Shown here one piece after another: positions 30,863 through 41,761 of a DNA stretch of 64,000 nt. The translations under genes were made by a program, and so were the position numbers. The first letter of the stretch is position 1, and every line of letters begins with the position of its first letter. The notes beneath the pieces were generated by a model. It was not told the origin of the DNA. It saw nothing but the letters and a program-made list of their open reading frames with translations, and ran no database searches. Source of the stretch: Fragilariopsis cylindrus CCMP1102 (taxonomy: Eukaryota; Bacillariophyta; Bacillariophyceae; Bacillariales; Bacillariaceae); contig FMBT01000292.1 in NCBI GenBank assembly GCA_900095095.1, forward strand, positions 186,001-250,000, given 5' to 3'.

Positions 30863-31729
30863 CTTCCTCCGTGCACCGGAAAGTGTCACGCGCGCTATGG
30901 TTTGAAAATTTAGCGCTTGTATTAATACGTTCAAGGGTCAATCCCAGAAGACTCACTGTATAAAATAACTTCATAATTCATAAAAATAATTATAAATTAC
31001 GCTTGTATGAAACAGAAACGTTAGTATATTCCTACTTCTGGAAGGAAACGTATCAAGTCTTAATCACGGATAGCCGGCGACTTAACGTTTTTAAAATATA
31101 ACGGTCGTGGCTGAATCGCGGCTGAACCATGGCGGAATCATGGCTGAATCGATTCAGCCATTATTCAGCCATAAAAAATGATATACTTTTTATACACAAC
31201 TAATTATTTTTTAACCGTTACAGTTATATTTATAAAAGCAAAAAAACGTGTACCGCCGCGTCGCGCCGGACGGATATAACGGTCATATAACGTTTTACAG
31301 CTTAATCGAAAAAAAAATATATTAATTTTATATTATTTATGGCTGAATAATGGCTGAATCGATTCAGCCATGATTCCGCCATGGTTCAGCCGCGATTCAG
31401 CCACGACCGTTATATTTAAAACAGCAAGTCGCCGAAATAACGATTAAGTCTTGGTACGTTTCCTTCCTGGTTGAAAATGGGTCTAGGAAATATATTTAGA
31501 TCTAAATTTAATGTGAATAGTTTGTAAGTTGCATGCCAATTTAACCTAGTGAATCGAGTTGATAATCAATTGCATCTACTACAGACCTAGAAAATTTCTA
31601 TTTTCTATAAATCGTTTTACTAGTAATGTCTAGTACAGTAGATCTTAATATTTTAAGGTTTTAGCGTGCTTTACAACCGCAAATGTTCAAACTATAGCAT
31701 GCGTGACACTTTCCAGTGCACGGAGGAAG
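30863..31729. mobile_element. Stowaway-like MITE (Tc1/mariner type) with TA flanks
   Basis: Left end after TA (30861-30862): CTTCCTCCGTGCACCGGAAA then GTGTCACGC. The right end is its inverse complement before TA (31730-31731): GCGTGACACTTTCCAGTGCA then CGGAGGAAG. The arms continue to match for roughly 50 bp (GCTATGGTTTGAAAATTTAGCG against its near-complement). TA flanks and CTCCCTCCGT-type ends are hallmarks of plant Stowaway elements. No transposase frame lies inside, so it is non-autonomous. A second inverted-repeat element interrupts it at 31038-31469. Confidence 0.8.
31038..31469. mobile_element. Inverted-repeat element (MITE-like) nested in the Stowaway-like element, copy 2
   Basis: The ends read CTGGAAGGAAACGTATCAAG and its inverse complement, the same termini as at 7156-7327. 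The arms are nearly identical for about 150 bp and contain repeated GGCTGAATC words, including TGGCTGAATCGATTCAGCCA, so the transcript or single strand could form a long hairpin. The loop is AT-rich. It is 432 bp long and has no open frame. Clear target-site duplications are not visible. Confidence 0.8.
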
Positions 31730-32227
31730 TATTGAGTGTATTTAAGAATTTTAATAAAGTACAGTAATGTCTTTGAGTCTTATACTGCCGGGACTCACAC
31801 AGTACAGTACGTGCGACTTACACACGAATAAAATCTTGCGCCATCGTTTTAGTTCCTTCATGATCGTTCGGAAAAAGGAAAAAGACTACTAGTACACATT
31901 GTAATCATTTAGTATCGCATTAAAATTGATGTCTCACCGAATAAACGAGCAAGTTGTTGTTGACAGAAGTGCATCGATCTTAATACATTGTGTATCCCAA
32001 ATCTCCTACTGACTACATTTACCTTACCTTTTTCATTGACTAACAAAGTTGATCGTATACACCATAAATTGACCTCGACAATCTCCTTTTCCCAGTTCGT
32101 CGTGGTAGCCAAATTTTCTTATTGCCGAAATTGTGATACTGATTGATTCAATTAACTATCGGCAGACTACTTGTTGATTTATCGACGAAGTGTAGGTTTT
32201 TATTTGGAACGATTTTATCTTTCAATA

Positions 32228-35200
32228 ATGTCGAGCCTAGAAGAAATATCGAAGTACGCAGTATCATTGGCAGATACTGATGGAGATCCTAGCTGGAAAC
32301 ACCCTCACGCATTTCATCTCAATCTTCCTCCTAATCACTTCGATGATGATGGAATTCCGTATATTACCAAATACGCACACAAGAAATCAAGATACATTCT
32401 TCAACTGGTTGAGTCGATGGTACTAACGGAGGAAATGTTTGTCAACGAAGACGGTGATGATGTTACCGGTGAACACGTTGAAATCGATGATGACGACGAC
32501 GACTATGATGATAACAATGAAAAAGACCAGAACGAAGAGGACGAGGAGGATGAACTAGAAGGTGGTCAAAATGGTGACAAACCCAAGAACATCGCTTCTT
32601 TGTTACGATTATGCTCTCGTCTTCAATCACAAATGTCGTCGTTAGAAAGTTTGAAACATTCCGGCTTGTCACGTACTGAATTAGCCTTCATTGTGTTGCA
32701 TATCCTTAAACTCTTATCGGCATCGTACACCATCGAGATAAGAGAAAAGGATGGACAAGAGAGACGATTCGTTACTATTCATCACGAAAACGTTGGGTAT
32801 ATTTACTCGTCGGATTCGGGAGAACAACCCTTTCCCATTGAACCAGACGCACAAAGTCTCGAACGGGCCTTAGAAAGTAAATTTGCTCTTCCATCTCCAG
32901 GACGAAAAATACTTCTTTCGCTACTTGTCAATATTCTTTCAAATAAGGGACCTCTACGATCCGTTTCAAACGCGGCTGTATTTCCAAAAAATGAAAATGA
33001 CGATGACAAGGAAAAAGAAAATTTGGATCGGTTCTTATTGATCATTCATTGGAGGGCACTATTAAAGATGCTGTTACGCACCGCTCCCTACCTAGATGAA
33101 TATAAAGTTGGAAATCATCCCATGGCTTCGAACTTACGTGAAAATAGGGTTACCAAACAAACAGTTCAAATGATACGGGATGCTCGTCATTTTTTCGATC
33201 AAGGCTTAAGTCCCCACACCAACGACACACAAGTTTGCAACGATAAAACCGCACGTGAAGTATGGGAAATGGTTAAGACGGATGTTATGTTCCATTCGCA
33301 TACCAATGCTTGTTATAGGTCATTGATTATCTTATATTTATTCCATCCCTCACGGAGTACTAGTCAATATTATTCTGAAATGATGCCCCTCTGGTTTGAT
33401 ACATGGACCAACATAGATCGATGTCCGGAAATTGATTTCCTTTGGTTATCTCTATTTGCTCGAGCCCGTAAGCATTTACCGACTACGTTTGATTGGGGAC
33501 CTATCCGTCGACGACTTTTAACAAACAGCCAATATTGGTTACAGGTTCCTATAGGAGGAGGAAGTCTTGATAAGTCTTTCCCGAATGCAGCAAATCCCCG
33601 CTCGAGATCATGTCCAGCTAGATTAAAAATATTCGCCGGAGCTAGTTCATCGTATGACGAGGGTATTGATTTTGTGGCGAAGGTAGCAAAGCTTTTCGTC
33701 ATTGGTCTAGGATCTGGATCGGCTATAACAGGTGTTTCGGAGGGTACGAAGGATGTTTTGAGATTTATGAATTTCGTGACACCTTATTTCAATCCTAGTA
33801 ATCTTGGTTCGTGGACCTTTACGTTAGGCGCCTTTCTCCATTACTTTTCATATGAAGTAAGTTGCCGCATGGGTGTCGCTGGCAGTATAAACTATATGAA
33901 GGAGAATCATCCGGAACTAGCAAAGGCTTTATGCGAAGTCGAGCCGAGTTTGTCAGTTGCTGATATTCCGCCCCATGAGGTTGTTGCTTTAATGGACTCT
34001 CTCCTGCCACTCTGTCAACAAGCGTTGTACAGTAAGAATGCCCACGTTGGGCGCGCTGGTGAAGCCGCTATGGTCTATTTAGCCCAAATCGATCCATTCC
34101 GCGTTACTCCCGTCTTTATCGACTTTGCTATGAGCGCATTGGGCGTGTCGGCAGTAGTGAATGCCCACCAAGCTCCGGCTGCACTTTCGGCATTGACTAG
34201 ACTATTGCAACCATCATTGCGGCGTGATCCAAAGATTCTAATGGCCCGACTTCCTGATCTTTTACGACTCACTCTTGCAGGTATTGATAGCAATGACCAA
34301 AACAAGACCATCCGAACCTTGATTCTTTATAGATCTATGACATCGTGGATTCCTGTTGGGGGTGCCCCGAAAGACTGGAACTACTTAACAGTCGAGACAA
34401 ATCGTAAAATTGAAAATAAATCTGATGGAACGATTAGAACCGGTCACAACTTGCATGGTCATCTATATAGACCAACGCAGTCAACGTCATATCTTGAATC
34501 ATTGAAAATGTTACCAGAAGCATCCTTATTGAAGCAGGGCTCTACCGGAGATGATTTGGATTTTGATCTACTAGTTGATGAAGCTTCATCAGCTTTGAGT
34601 GACTGGGTATTAGCATTCCTAGATAGAATATATGATTTGTTGAGAGCAACGGGTGAACGAGAGAAGGCAGGGAACACCGCCTCTGGAGTGGCCAACCGGC
34701 ACTCTTCTGCAGACGTCCAGGTGGCAAGAAACTTCTCCAGAGTACTCAGGGAATGTCTCACCCAGACCTTTTCTTCTATGGACGACGAGGTTCACAAGCT
34801 AGCTGTGAACTCTGCAAAAAGATTCCTTTCAGAAGAAACATTGCCAAATGCATCAAAGGATACATCCTATCTTTGTCTTGCTGTATGCGCTGCTCGAATT
34901 AAGGATGGTGAGGTGATCAGTCCCGGAATGGATTCATTGGTGCCTATTCTGATGGATGAATTGGAACACCATTCCAATAAGACAGTCGTGTATCGATTAA
35001 GATGTTTAGCAGGTGCTGTTAGATCATGTGGTGTCGCTATCCTTAAGCATAAGAATGATATTAAGAAGGCAATCGACTTTGCTCTGGGAAGTAAGGACAA
35101 GCATGTTTACAAAACGGGTTGCAAACTCCTGCGGCATACTCTGTCAACTTTGAGTGAATCATACTATATATCTACTGAACTTGTCCCTAGGGTCACTAAA

Positions 35201-38200
35201 GAAAAGGGTACGATGGTATTTGGAAGGTCGGCACAGCTACATGGAGACCCTATCAAATGGCATGTACCGAATGGTGAATGCATTCAATTCGCTTGGGAAC
35301 TTCTGAATCAGCACGTTATGGAAAGAATTCAAAATCTTCCATTATCTAAAGCTACAAAGAATGCAGACGGTACTAGCGATGCGGCTTCAAACATTGATAT
35401 GCACGAGCTTCGACGTTGTCTTCGTGTTATTCGTTATGGTTTGCGTGGTGGTGGTGGTGTTGTACTAGACTTCCACACTGCTGATCAAAATTTTGGTACA
35501 ATGGACGTTGATGTTTCGGACGAAAGGAATGATGTAGATCTATTTCCGTATGAACATGCAGTCATAAATTTGTTAAAAGCTGCTCCCAAGAATACCTACG
35601 AGTCAATGATGACAATGCGTTGCAAGCTATCTTTGTTTATAGTTTCCCTGATAAATTTGATTGCTTCCGAGTCATTTGAGATATGCGAGACGCCTCAGAC
35701 CATTGGATTGATAAGCTCTGATCCCAAGGTTTGTAAAGAAGCGAGCGACATTGCACTGCTTCTGTTGACTCGAAGAGGTGCTGCTTTTCGCTCTCAAGAA
35801 AGCAAAAATATCTGGAAGGCTCACAAACAATTAGCTACTGATTTCGCTATTCTTGCCGAGGCAGATCATATGGCTGAGTCGCTGCAAAGAGCTCAAATGT
35901 ACGGTAGTAGTCGTTCTGTATTCTACAAGGACGGAGAAGATGCTGGCAAAACATTACCTCGTCGCCTACTTGTTGCGCGTATCCAACTCTTCCACGATTC
36001 TCTACAGCGGACTGCGAGTTTTGAGATACCAAAAAGGCTTCGACGCTTATCGATGGTTTGCAAAACCCCCAGAAAAGTATTGTTTTCCAATAATATCAAC
36101 ACAGATGATCTTTGTAAGTCAATGACAAATATTATCACGACTGAGCCACCACTAGCATTGGATGTATATGAAGGTATTTTTGATGGACTCTTTTCGCTTA
36201 GTTGTCACTCGAATACTCAAGTTCGGGCTTCCGCTATTGGCGTTGTGGACTACGCCATTACTCGTTACGGGTGGCTTATAAGGACTCGAGTGCCCCGGCT
36301 GTTGGAAGCTATCAAGCTACGGGATGACGGTATGCATGGGAAGTTTGGACTTCCATCCTGTTCAAAGTTGAAGAATGATGTCGATAGTCAAGGAAAGCGA
36401 AAGCGTCTTGCAGAAGCGATGAAAGGGGTTTGTTCAATGTTGGCTATTCCCAGAGCCAGCAAAGAAATTCTAAGTAACGAGAAATTTCGACACGATTTCA
36501 TCAGGACAATTTGTGGAAATGAAGATCTTGTATCGTTGATGCCCGCAGAAGAAATGCAGAAGATGGTCCACTACCTCCACTCTATTTTTGGTCCCTTTCG
36601 ACTGGGATTCTACAGCCTCCCTCGTGCATCCAAATTTGAGAAAAAGCTTCATCAAGATACTTTAACATATTTGGCCGATATTCTCTCGACTGACAAAGAG
36701 ATGATGGTAGACACCGAAGAAGTAGGAGACGAGAAAGCTGCACATTGGAGGAAGCTTCTTCACGCATGCTGGTTTCTCACAGTCATGGTTGATGACTATG
36801 ATCTTGTTGGCAAGGATAACGTTTTCGCCAAACGGGTATGGAAAATATGCTTCCATATTCTTGAAAATGACTTCGGGCAACCGCTTCAACGCGTTGCTCT
36901 TGGACTTTTTGGAAGGCTTGTCATGATAATAAAAGAAGGACCATGCTTGGAACTTTTGCGTGAGGAGCTTCTAAAGGAGAGTTTTTGCAAAATCTTCGGG
37001 AACGCTCTTGTCTACGATCACAGAGAAGATACCAGTGTCGGAGGGGGTCACGCCGCGCAATGGGCTACCGGTGTAGCAGATATGATCCGTGATTCGGCAA
37101 GAAATCTTGCTCCCAAGTCCTTGTTTCCTTTCCAACGTACGAACCAAAGTTCTGGAACTTTTAAGGTTTCCCACGCCCAACTTGTCGAAAAAATCCTCAT
37201 TGGCCTAGGCGAAGCAGATGCTATTACTATTTCTCGGTATCTTTTATCTTTCTCTAAGGAAATGGCAGCGTCACCCCCTAGTGAAGACCAACGCAATCAA
37301 CAGTGCACCTCTGCAGAGATCTTTGCCGGAATAACCCGGGCGTTCTTACAGATTATGAATGTCAGCGCTTTAAATGACATTTGGAACACAGACTTGATCC
37401 CGTTTCTTGTTCATTCTATACCAAAATTTCCAATATCGCTGTCGGGTGCCTACTTCGATTCTATTCGCTTTGCTATACAATTTTCGCCTCCGAATAGATT
37501 CTACCCTTTGACTGTGTGGTTGATCGGGAAAATCGAAGAGACCTTATGGGAGCCTAAGAATGAGCAAAATTCGATGTCTGATAATTCGAGTTCTCAAGTA
37601 AATGGCTCCGACGAGCCGATCGGGAAGATTGTTTCGACGCAAGGTACCGAAGGATTCACAGCTCAGAGCAAATGGCTTTACCTCTGTTGCGCCCTGCTGA
37701 TTGAGCTCGATGAAACAGAGCTAGATTCTACTACCTTCAAGACCCCATGGTACACGAAAGGGTTGACGGAACCTTCTGTAGCCATGGACACTCAGCTTGC
37801 TTCAACGGAGAGTCTAAAGGAATCTTGGAAGTTAGTCATTGAAAAATTGCTTCCACGGCTCACTGATGCCCTTGGACATCCATATGAGAGTTGCAGAGAT
37901 CATATTTCCGGATTACTATTTAGAATATGCTACTGTCACCGTAAGATGTCCATTGGGACAGCATCTAATGGACCAAGTAGAAGTAATAGTGCTATTGACT
38001 TGGCAAGCCTCGACAATAATGACCCTGGAGCGATTATTGTTAAAAAGCTACTATCTCTGCAGACTGCTAGATATGGTTCGTTCCAAGAACGCTACAATTC
38101 ACTTATTACAGCTCGCAGGTTTTTTTCTTATTGCGTACACTATGGTGAAGCAAAATATGAATATTCTGACTTCATGATTCCTCTTCTACCTCTTGCGTTC

Positions 38201-39022
38201 GAGGCTCTCAAGTCAACGGTCGAGGATACAGGTGACTCTGAACCAGATACCGTTGCGAAGCGGGCACTTGAAGCTGAGGTTGTCAAGGGATATCGTCTCA
38301 CCATTGCTGAGGTTAGCATCTCATCTATAATTTCCTACGGTGGTACTAAAGGAGAAATTGATATAACTAGGGTTTTGGATACGATTGAGACTTCATCTAA
38401 GCACGATACGTGGCAAGTCCGTCATGCATCTGCCAACTTCTTGAGATGCTTTCAAGGAAGTCACAAGTTTCTTTTTACAGACGGCCATGCTAATAGGGTT
38501 CGAGCAATTGTTGTCTGGTTACTTGGAGACGAACGACGAGAAGTATCGTCCGCAGCGATGGCTGCAGTGACAGGCATTATAGCCGCTATGCCATTCGAAA
38601 CAGTAGCTATTCTTGTTGATAAATATATTTCCGAAGCGAATCGATCGAAAATGAAGGCGAAAAAGTCAGCCAAGATTGCTGTAGCAGAGCAGGAGCTATC
38701 AGAGGCTGAGGCATTAGCGAAAAAGGTTAAGGAACAGAAGCGATCAAAGATGCAACAATCTTCCGTTTTTTTTCTGTGCGCCACAGTCTTGTCACATCCG
38801 TATGATACCCCGCGATACGTTCCCAAAGCGCTTGCCGCTATTTCTAAGCACTCATTTAAACGCAACGCACCACTTAACATTCGCGATACTGTAAAGAAAT
38901 GCTGTGCTGAATACAAGAAGACTCACATGTCTGATAATTGGGAAGTCCACCGCAGTGTATTTACACAGGAGGAACTCGAGGCTTTAGAGGACGTAGTAAG
39001 TTCTCCTCATTACTATGCCTAA
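32228..39022 (+). CDS. PSME4: Proteasome activator PA200/BLM10 (PSME4)
   Basis: One exon encodes 2264 residues from the ATG at 32228; the frame extends 57 bases upstream but without an ATG. It is helical HEAT-type repeat sequence throughout. The N-terminus (GDPSWKHPHAFHLNLPPNH) resembles the start of BLM10 homologues. The C-terminal domain contains FFLCATVLSHPYDTPRYVPK and KKCCAEYKKTHMSDNWEVHR followed by FTQEELEAL, which match the conserved C-terminal DUF3437 block. The protein ends SSPHYYA, the YYx tail with which PA200/Blm10 docks between alpha subunits of the 20S proteasome to open its gate. An acidic insertion (about residues 80-125) and other loops make it longer than the human protein. 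It is likely nuclear and cytosolic, acting in ubiquitin-independent degradation, for example of acetylated histones. Confidence 0.95.
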   Translation: MSSLEEISKYAVSLADTDGDPSWKHPHAFHLNLPPNHFDDDGIPYITKYAHKKSRYILQLVESMVLTEEMFVNEDGDDVTGEHVEIDDDDDDYDDNNEKDQNEEDEEDELEGGQNGDKPKNIASLLRLCSRLQSQMSSLESLKHSGLSRTELAFIVLHILKLLSASYTIEIREKDGQERRFVTIHHENVGYIYSSDSGEQPFPIEPDAQSLERALESKFALPSPGRKILLSLLVNILSNKGPLRSVSNAAVFPKNENDDDKEKENLDRFLLIIHWRALLKMLLRTAPYLDEYKVGNHPMASNLRENRVTKQTVQMIRDARHFFDQGLSPHTNDTQVCNDKTAREVWEMVKTDVMFHSHTNACYRSLIILYLFHPSRSTSQYYSEMMPLWFDTWTNIDRCPEIDFLWLSLFARARKHLPTTFDWGPIRRRLLTNSQYWLQVPIGGGSLDKSFPNAANPRSRSCPARLKIFAGASSSYDEGIDFVAKVAKLFVIGLGSGSAITGVSEGTKDVLRFMNFVTPYFNPSNLGSWTFTLGAFLHYFSYEVSCRMGVAGSINYMKENHPELAKALCEVEPSLSVADIPPHEVVALMDSLLPLCQQALYSKNAHVGRAGEAAMVYLAQIDPFRVTPVFIDFAMSALGVSAVVNAHQAPAALSALTRLLQPSLRRDPKILMARLPDLLRLTLAGIDSNDQNKTIRTLILYRSMTSWIPVGGAPKDWNYLTVETNRKIENKSDGTIRTGHNLHGHLYRPTQSTSYLESLKMLPEASLLKQGSTGDDLDFDLLVDEASSALSDWVLAFLDRIYDLLRATGEREKAGNTASGVANRHSSADVQVARNFSRVLRECLTQTFSSMDDEVHKLAVNSAKRFLSEETLPNASKDTSYLCLAVCAARIKDGEVISPGMDSLVPILMDELEHHSNKTVVYRLRCLAGAVRSCGVAILKHKNDIKKAIDFALGSKDKHVYKTGCKLLRHTLSTLSESYYISTELVPRVTKEKGTMVFGRSAQLHGDPIKWHVPNGECIQFAWELLNQHVMERIQNLPLSKATKNADGTSDAASNIDMHELRRCLRVIRYGLRGGGGVVLDFHTADQNFGTMDVDVSDERNDVDLFPYEHAVINLLKAAPKNTYESMMTMRCKLSLFIVSLINLIASESFEICETPQTIGLISSDPKVCKEASDIALLLLTRRGAAFRSQESKNIWKAHKQLATDFAILAEADHMAESLQRAQMYGSSRSVFYKDGEDAGKTLPRRLLVARIQLFHDSLQRTASFEIPKRLRRLSMVCKTPRKVLFSNNINTDDLCKSMTNIITTEPPLALDVYEGIFDGLFSLSCHSNTQVRASAIGVVDYAITRYGWLIRTRVPRLLEAIKLRDDGMHGKFGLPSCSKLKNDVDSQGKRKRLAEAMKGVCSMLAIPRASKEILSNEKFRHDFIRTICGNEDLVSLMPAEEMQKMVHYLHSIFGPFRLGFYSLPRASKFEKKLHQDTLTYLADILSTDKEMMVDTEEVGDEKAAHWRKLLHACWFLTVMVDDYDLVGKDNVFAKRVWKICFHILENDFGQPLQRVALGLFGRLVMIIKEGPCLELLREELLKESFCKIFGNALVYDHREDTSVGGGHAAQWATGVADMIRDSARNLAPKSLFPFQRTNQSSGTFKVSHAQLVEKILIGLGEADAITISRYLLSFSKEMAASPPSEDQRNQQCTSAEIFAGITRAFLQIMNVSALNDIWNTDLIPFLVHSIPKFPISLSGAYFDSIRFAIQFSPPNRFYPLTVWLIGKIEETLWEPKNEQNSMSDNSSSQVNGSDEPIGKIVSTQGTEGFTAQSKWLYLCCALLIELDETELDSTTFKTPWYTKGLTEPSVAMDTQLASTESLKESWKLVIEKLLPRLTDALGHPYESCRDHISGLLFRICYCHRKMSIGTASNGPSRSNSAIDLASLDNNDPGAIIVKKLLSLQTARYGSFQERYNSLITARRFFSYCVHYGEAKYEYSDFMIPLLPLAFEALKSTVEDTGDSEPDTVAKRALEAEVVKGYRLTIAEVSISSIISYGGTKGEIDITRVLDTIETSSKHDTWQVRHASANFLRCFQGSHKFLFTDGHANRVRAIVVWLLGDERREVSSAAMAAVTGIIAAMPFETVAILVDKYISEANRSKMKAKKSAKIAVAEQELSEAEALAKKVKEQKRSKMQQSSVFFLCATVLSHPYDTPRYVPKALAAISKHSFKRNAPLNIRDTVKKCCAEYKKTHMSDNWEVHRSVFTQEELEALEDVVSSPHYYA

Positions 39023-39224
39023 GGATACCAGCCGGCTAATACTAGTTATAATATAAAGAAAATTAGATCACGAAAATCGTGTACTACTAGTCTACTACAA
39101 TGAGAAGACTATTTGTTTAGGTATCCACGTGCAACGCTTATTAATGGTACGGTCAACTATATATTCGAAGTGTAGTGTAGAGGTTTTTCTCGGCTCGGCG
39201 ATTGACATTCAACATCGCAACGAG

Positions 39225-39477
39225 TCAAGAAGAGCTACCAGTCAAAGTTGCAGAAACAGAGACTGTCTTGATACTTTTCTGTTTTTGGTACATGAATCCG
39301 ATTCTAGGATTTCCAAAGGTTTCAATACTATCACACATTCTCTTAAAACTCTCACAAAATGTCAGTACAGCAGGGTAGGAAAATTCTAAATCAAGACCTG
39401 CAGTGATGTAGGCAGAAAGCAAAGAGATAAGCAACGGTATTATTTGTGTGAGCATTAAGTGTAGTTTCCTGCTACCA

Positions 39478-39550
<73 letters not shown>

Positions 39551-40272
39551 TGTTGTAGTCGATAGAGAGTAATATAGTTATCAAACCTACCTAATTCTGC
39601 AGCTGTGTGTTTTCCTAAAAGTTTTCGCCAGTGCCTGGCTAAACTTCCAATCATCGTTGATCTTTTCTTTGCGCTTTCAAATTTGAGAATCCATCCGCTG
39701 TATATTTTTATTGCAAAAGTAAAGGAGAAAAGAAGATCAAACTTCGCCTTTCCATCTGTTCCAAGGTCCAAATATCGACGATGAAATCCTTCAAAATGTC
39801 GTAGAACATCTGTTGATTCATTGAATATATGGTCCTGCTGATTTGCGGTCCTGTAGTAATCCAGATATGCTAATAAAAGATCCTCCCTCGGTCTTGGAAC
39901 TATCATTATTTTTAGACGATCCACTTGCTCCTGCGAAAGTTGTGTAGCACAAACATACGATCCGATGTAATCGTACTCAACATCTCCAGGTTCAAAGATT
40001 TCTCGTATGTACATCACTGCTGTGCCATCACTATACCCACATCGTCGTGTAACATGATCGAGATCATCCATTTTGATTTCGAATGGAGAGATATTCGATA
40101 TTCTTCTCCATATTCTATTATTACACCTCCGAAAGTAATGTTTGATTGCTCTCTTAGGATTGAGATACAGAATTCCACCTCGTTTCGATGATGTATCCAT
40201 CCCGTCCTTTGTTAGAACGTATTCAATGCCATACTTCGAGGCAGGAAGATCAACCCAAGTTTTTGTTTTCAT
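39225..40272 (-). CDS. Unknown 309-aa protein with microsatellite intron
   Basis: Exons complement(40272..39587) and complement(39471..39225) join in phase 2 over a 115-bp intron made largely of (TG)n and (TA)n. The join reads KHTAAELGSRKLHLMLTQII. The N-terminal half is rich in charged and aromatic residues (MKTKTWVDLPASKYGIEYVL, NPKRAIKHYFRRCNNRIWRR, YIGSYVCATQLSQEQVDRLK). The C-terminal half has helical stretches, FSFTFAIKIYSGWILKFE and HLMLTQIIPLLISLLSAYIT, which may be membrane-associated. No family is recognised. The donor chosen is GTTTGA after GGTAG; a GTAGGT donor three bases earlier would not keep the frame with any visible acceptor. Confidence 0.65.
39480..39552. repeat. (TA)n and (TG)n microsatellites inside an intron
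   Basis: TA units fill 39480-39507 and TG units 39514-39552, together most of the 115-bp intron of the 309-aa gene. Confidence 0.95.
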
Positions 40273-40960
40273 TTTGGAGGCTATGCTGCTGACAGTAGAT
40301 TGTTCTTAACAAGAAATGATTCGATTCTATTTATAATTTCAAGATGCAATGATGGGCCATGATCCTTTGCCAGTAACGAATGAATCAATCTGAATGAATC
40401 GAATTCCAAATTACGTCGAACTTAAAGAAGATATGATTTTGCGATCAGCACGATCGAAGTATGGTAAAAAGTAAACGGAATTTTTGATTTTGAGATCATA
40501 AAAGTCGAAACCTCTAACGTTATTATTTTGGTCATTAAGTAAGTTTGAAAAGTGTGTACTGACGACCTCTCAATCACCGTTAACATCGGGTCGAAACAAA
40601 ACCTGAGTTTAAAATCTGTATTAAGTATGGTATATTTATCAACAGTTTTAAAGTTAGTATTTAGTCACATACAAAATGAAAACGTAACCCCAACCGTCGT
40701 TCGTTCGTTGGCATGGCATGCTATGCTATGCTATGCATGACAACATTATTATCTATTTGTAGTAAACTTCAAGTTACATACCAGATACTTGTAATTCATA
40801 TACAAAGAAAAAGAACCGTTTGATTTCTATTATAGATTACGGTCATGACATGCTCAACTTTCAGGTTTTTGTGGGAACCTCGCTCGCCTCTTCGTCATAT
40901 TATATAGTAGTTTTTGAGTGAGTCATGCATTAACTTATTCCTTCTTGCGTCCTGCTCGAA
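40273..40960. other. Intergenic
   Basis: 688 bp between two minus-strand genes. An (ATGCT)n-like tract lies at about 40711-40738. No gene was seen. Confidence 0.55.
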
Positions 40961-41728
40961 TTAAGTTAGGCACAACATCATGGATGGTGGTGGTGGTGAT
41001 GATGATGGTGACACTACTGACATAACAGTAGTAGTAGTATCGACGTAGTAGTAATAATGTAATAGATAGTGATAGATATTATGTACTACTTGTTGTACAT
41101 CAAATTCAAATCCAACGCATGGTATCGTTACGTTTGACCACCAAAACCTTCTATCACCACCGTTACTGTTACCGTTACCGTTACTGTTACTGGTTATAGT
41201 ACGTAGTAAATAAGATACACCAAAGCGCCATACCATTAACGATACAATTCCAACTAGAGGAGGGAATAATACCGTCATTGGTGGTATTGGTAGAATAGTT
41301 GTATTTTCATTATTATTCAACTTTTCTCCATTATCACGCTGTTGTTGTTGTTGTTGTTGTTGTTGTATCTTATTGTTGATATTGATATTGTTGTTGGTAT
41401 TATTATTGTTGATATTATTATTGTTATCTTTGTTATTATTATTATTATTATTATTGTTGTTGCTATTATTATTATTATTATTATTCATATTCATAGAAAT
41501 TAAAGATACTGCTAAACATTGCCAACATGCTACAAGAATTGATCCAAAGGAACGTGTTGTATTTGAATTTTCCCAAATAAGAACAGATATAGTAACAATT
41601 TGAAATGATGTTGGTAATAATAAAGCTAAAAATATTTGATATGCTACACGACGCCGACGCCAACGCCAACGCCGTGTCATGTTATTATTAGTACTATTAA
41701 TACTATTACTTGAAGTTGTATTATTATG

Positions 41729-41761
<33 letters not shown>

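Larger units (their letters stand above)
30624..32227. other. Intergenic region occupied mostly by nested repeats
   Basis: 1.6 kb between the EDD-protein start and the PA200 start. The elements at 30863-31729 and 31038-31469 fill its centre. The remaining ~500 bp before 32228 is the likely PA200 promoter. A minus-strand frame at 31909-32112 lacks an ATG and is not called. Confidence 0.6.

Noticed and set aside
31909-32112. 67-codon minus-strand frame upstream of PA200
   Set aside because: No ATG at the start and a stop just upstream; it could be an exon of an unseen gene, but nothing supports that.
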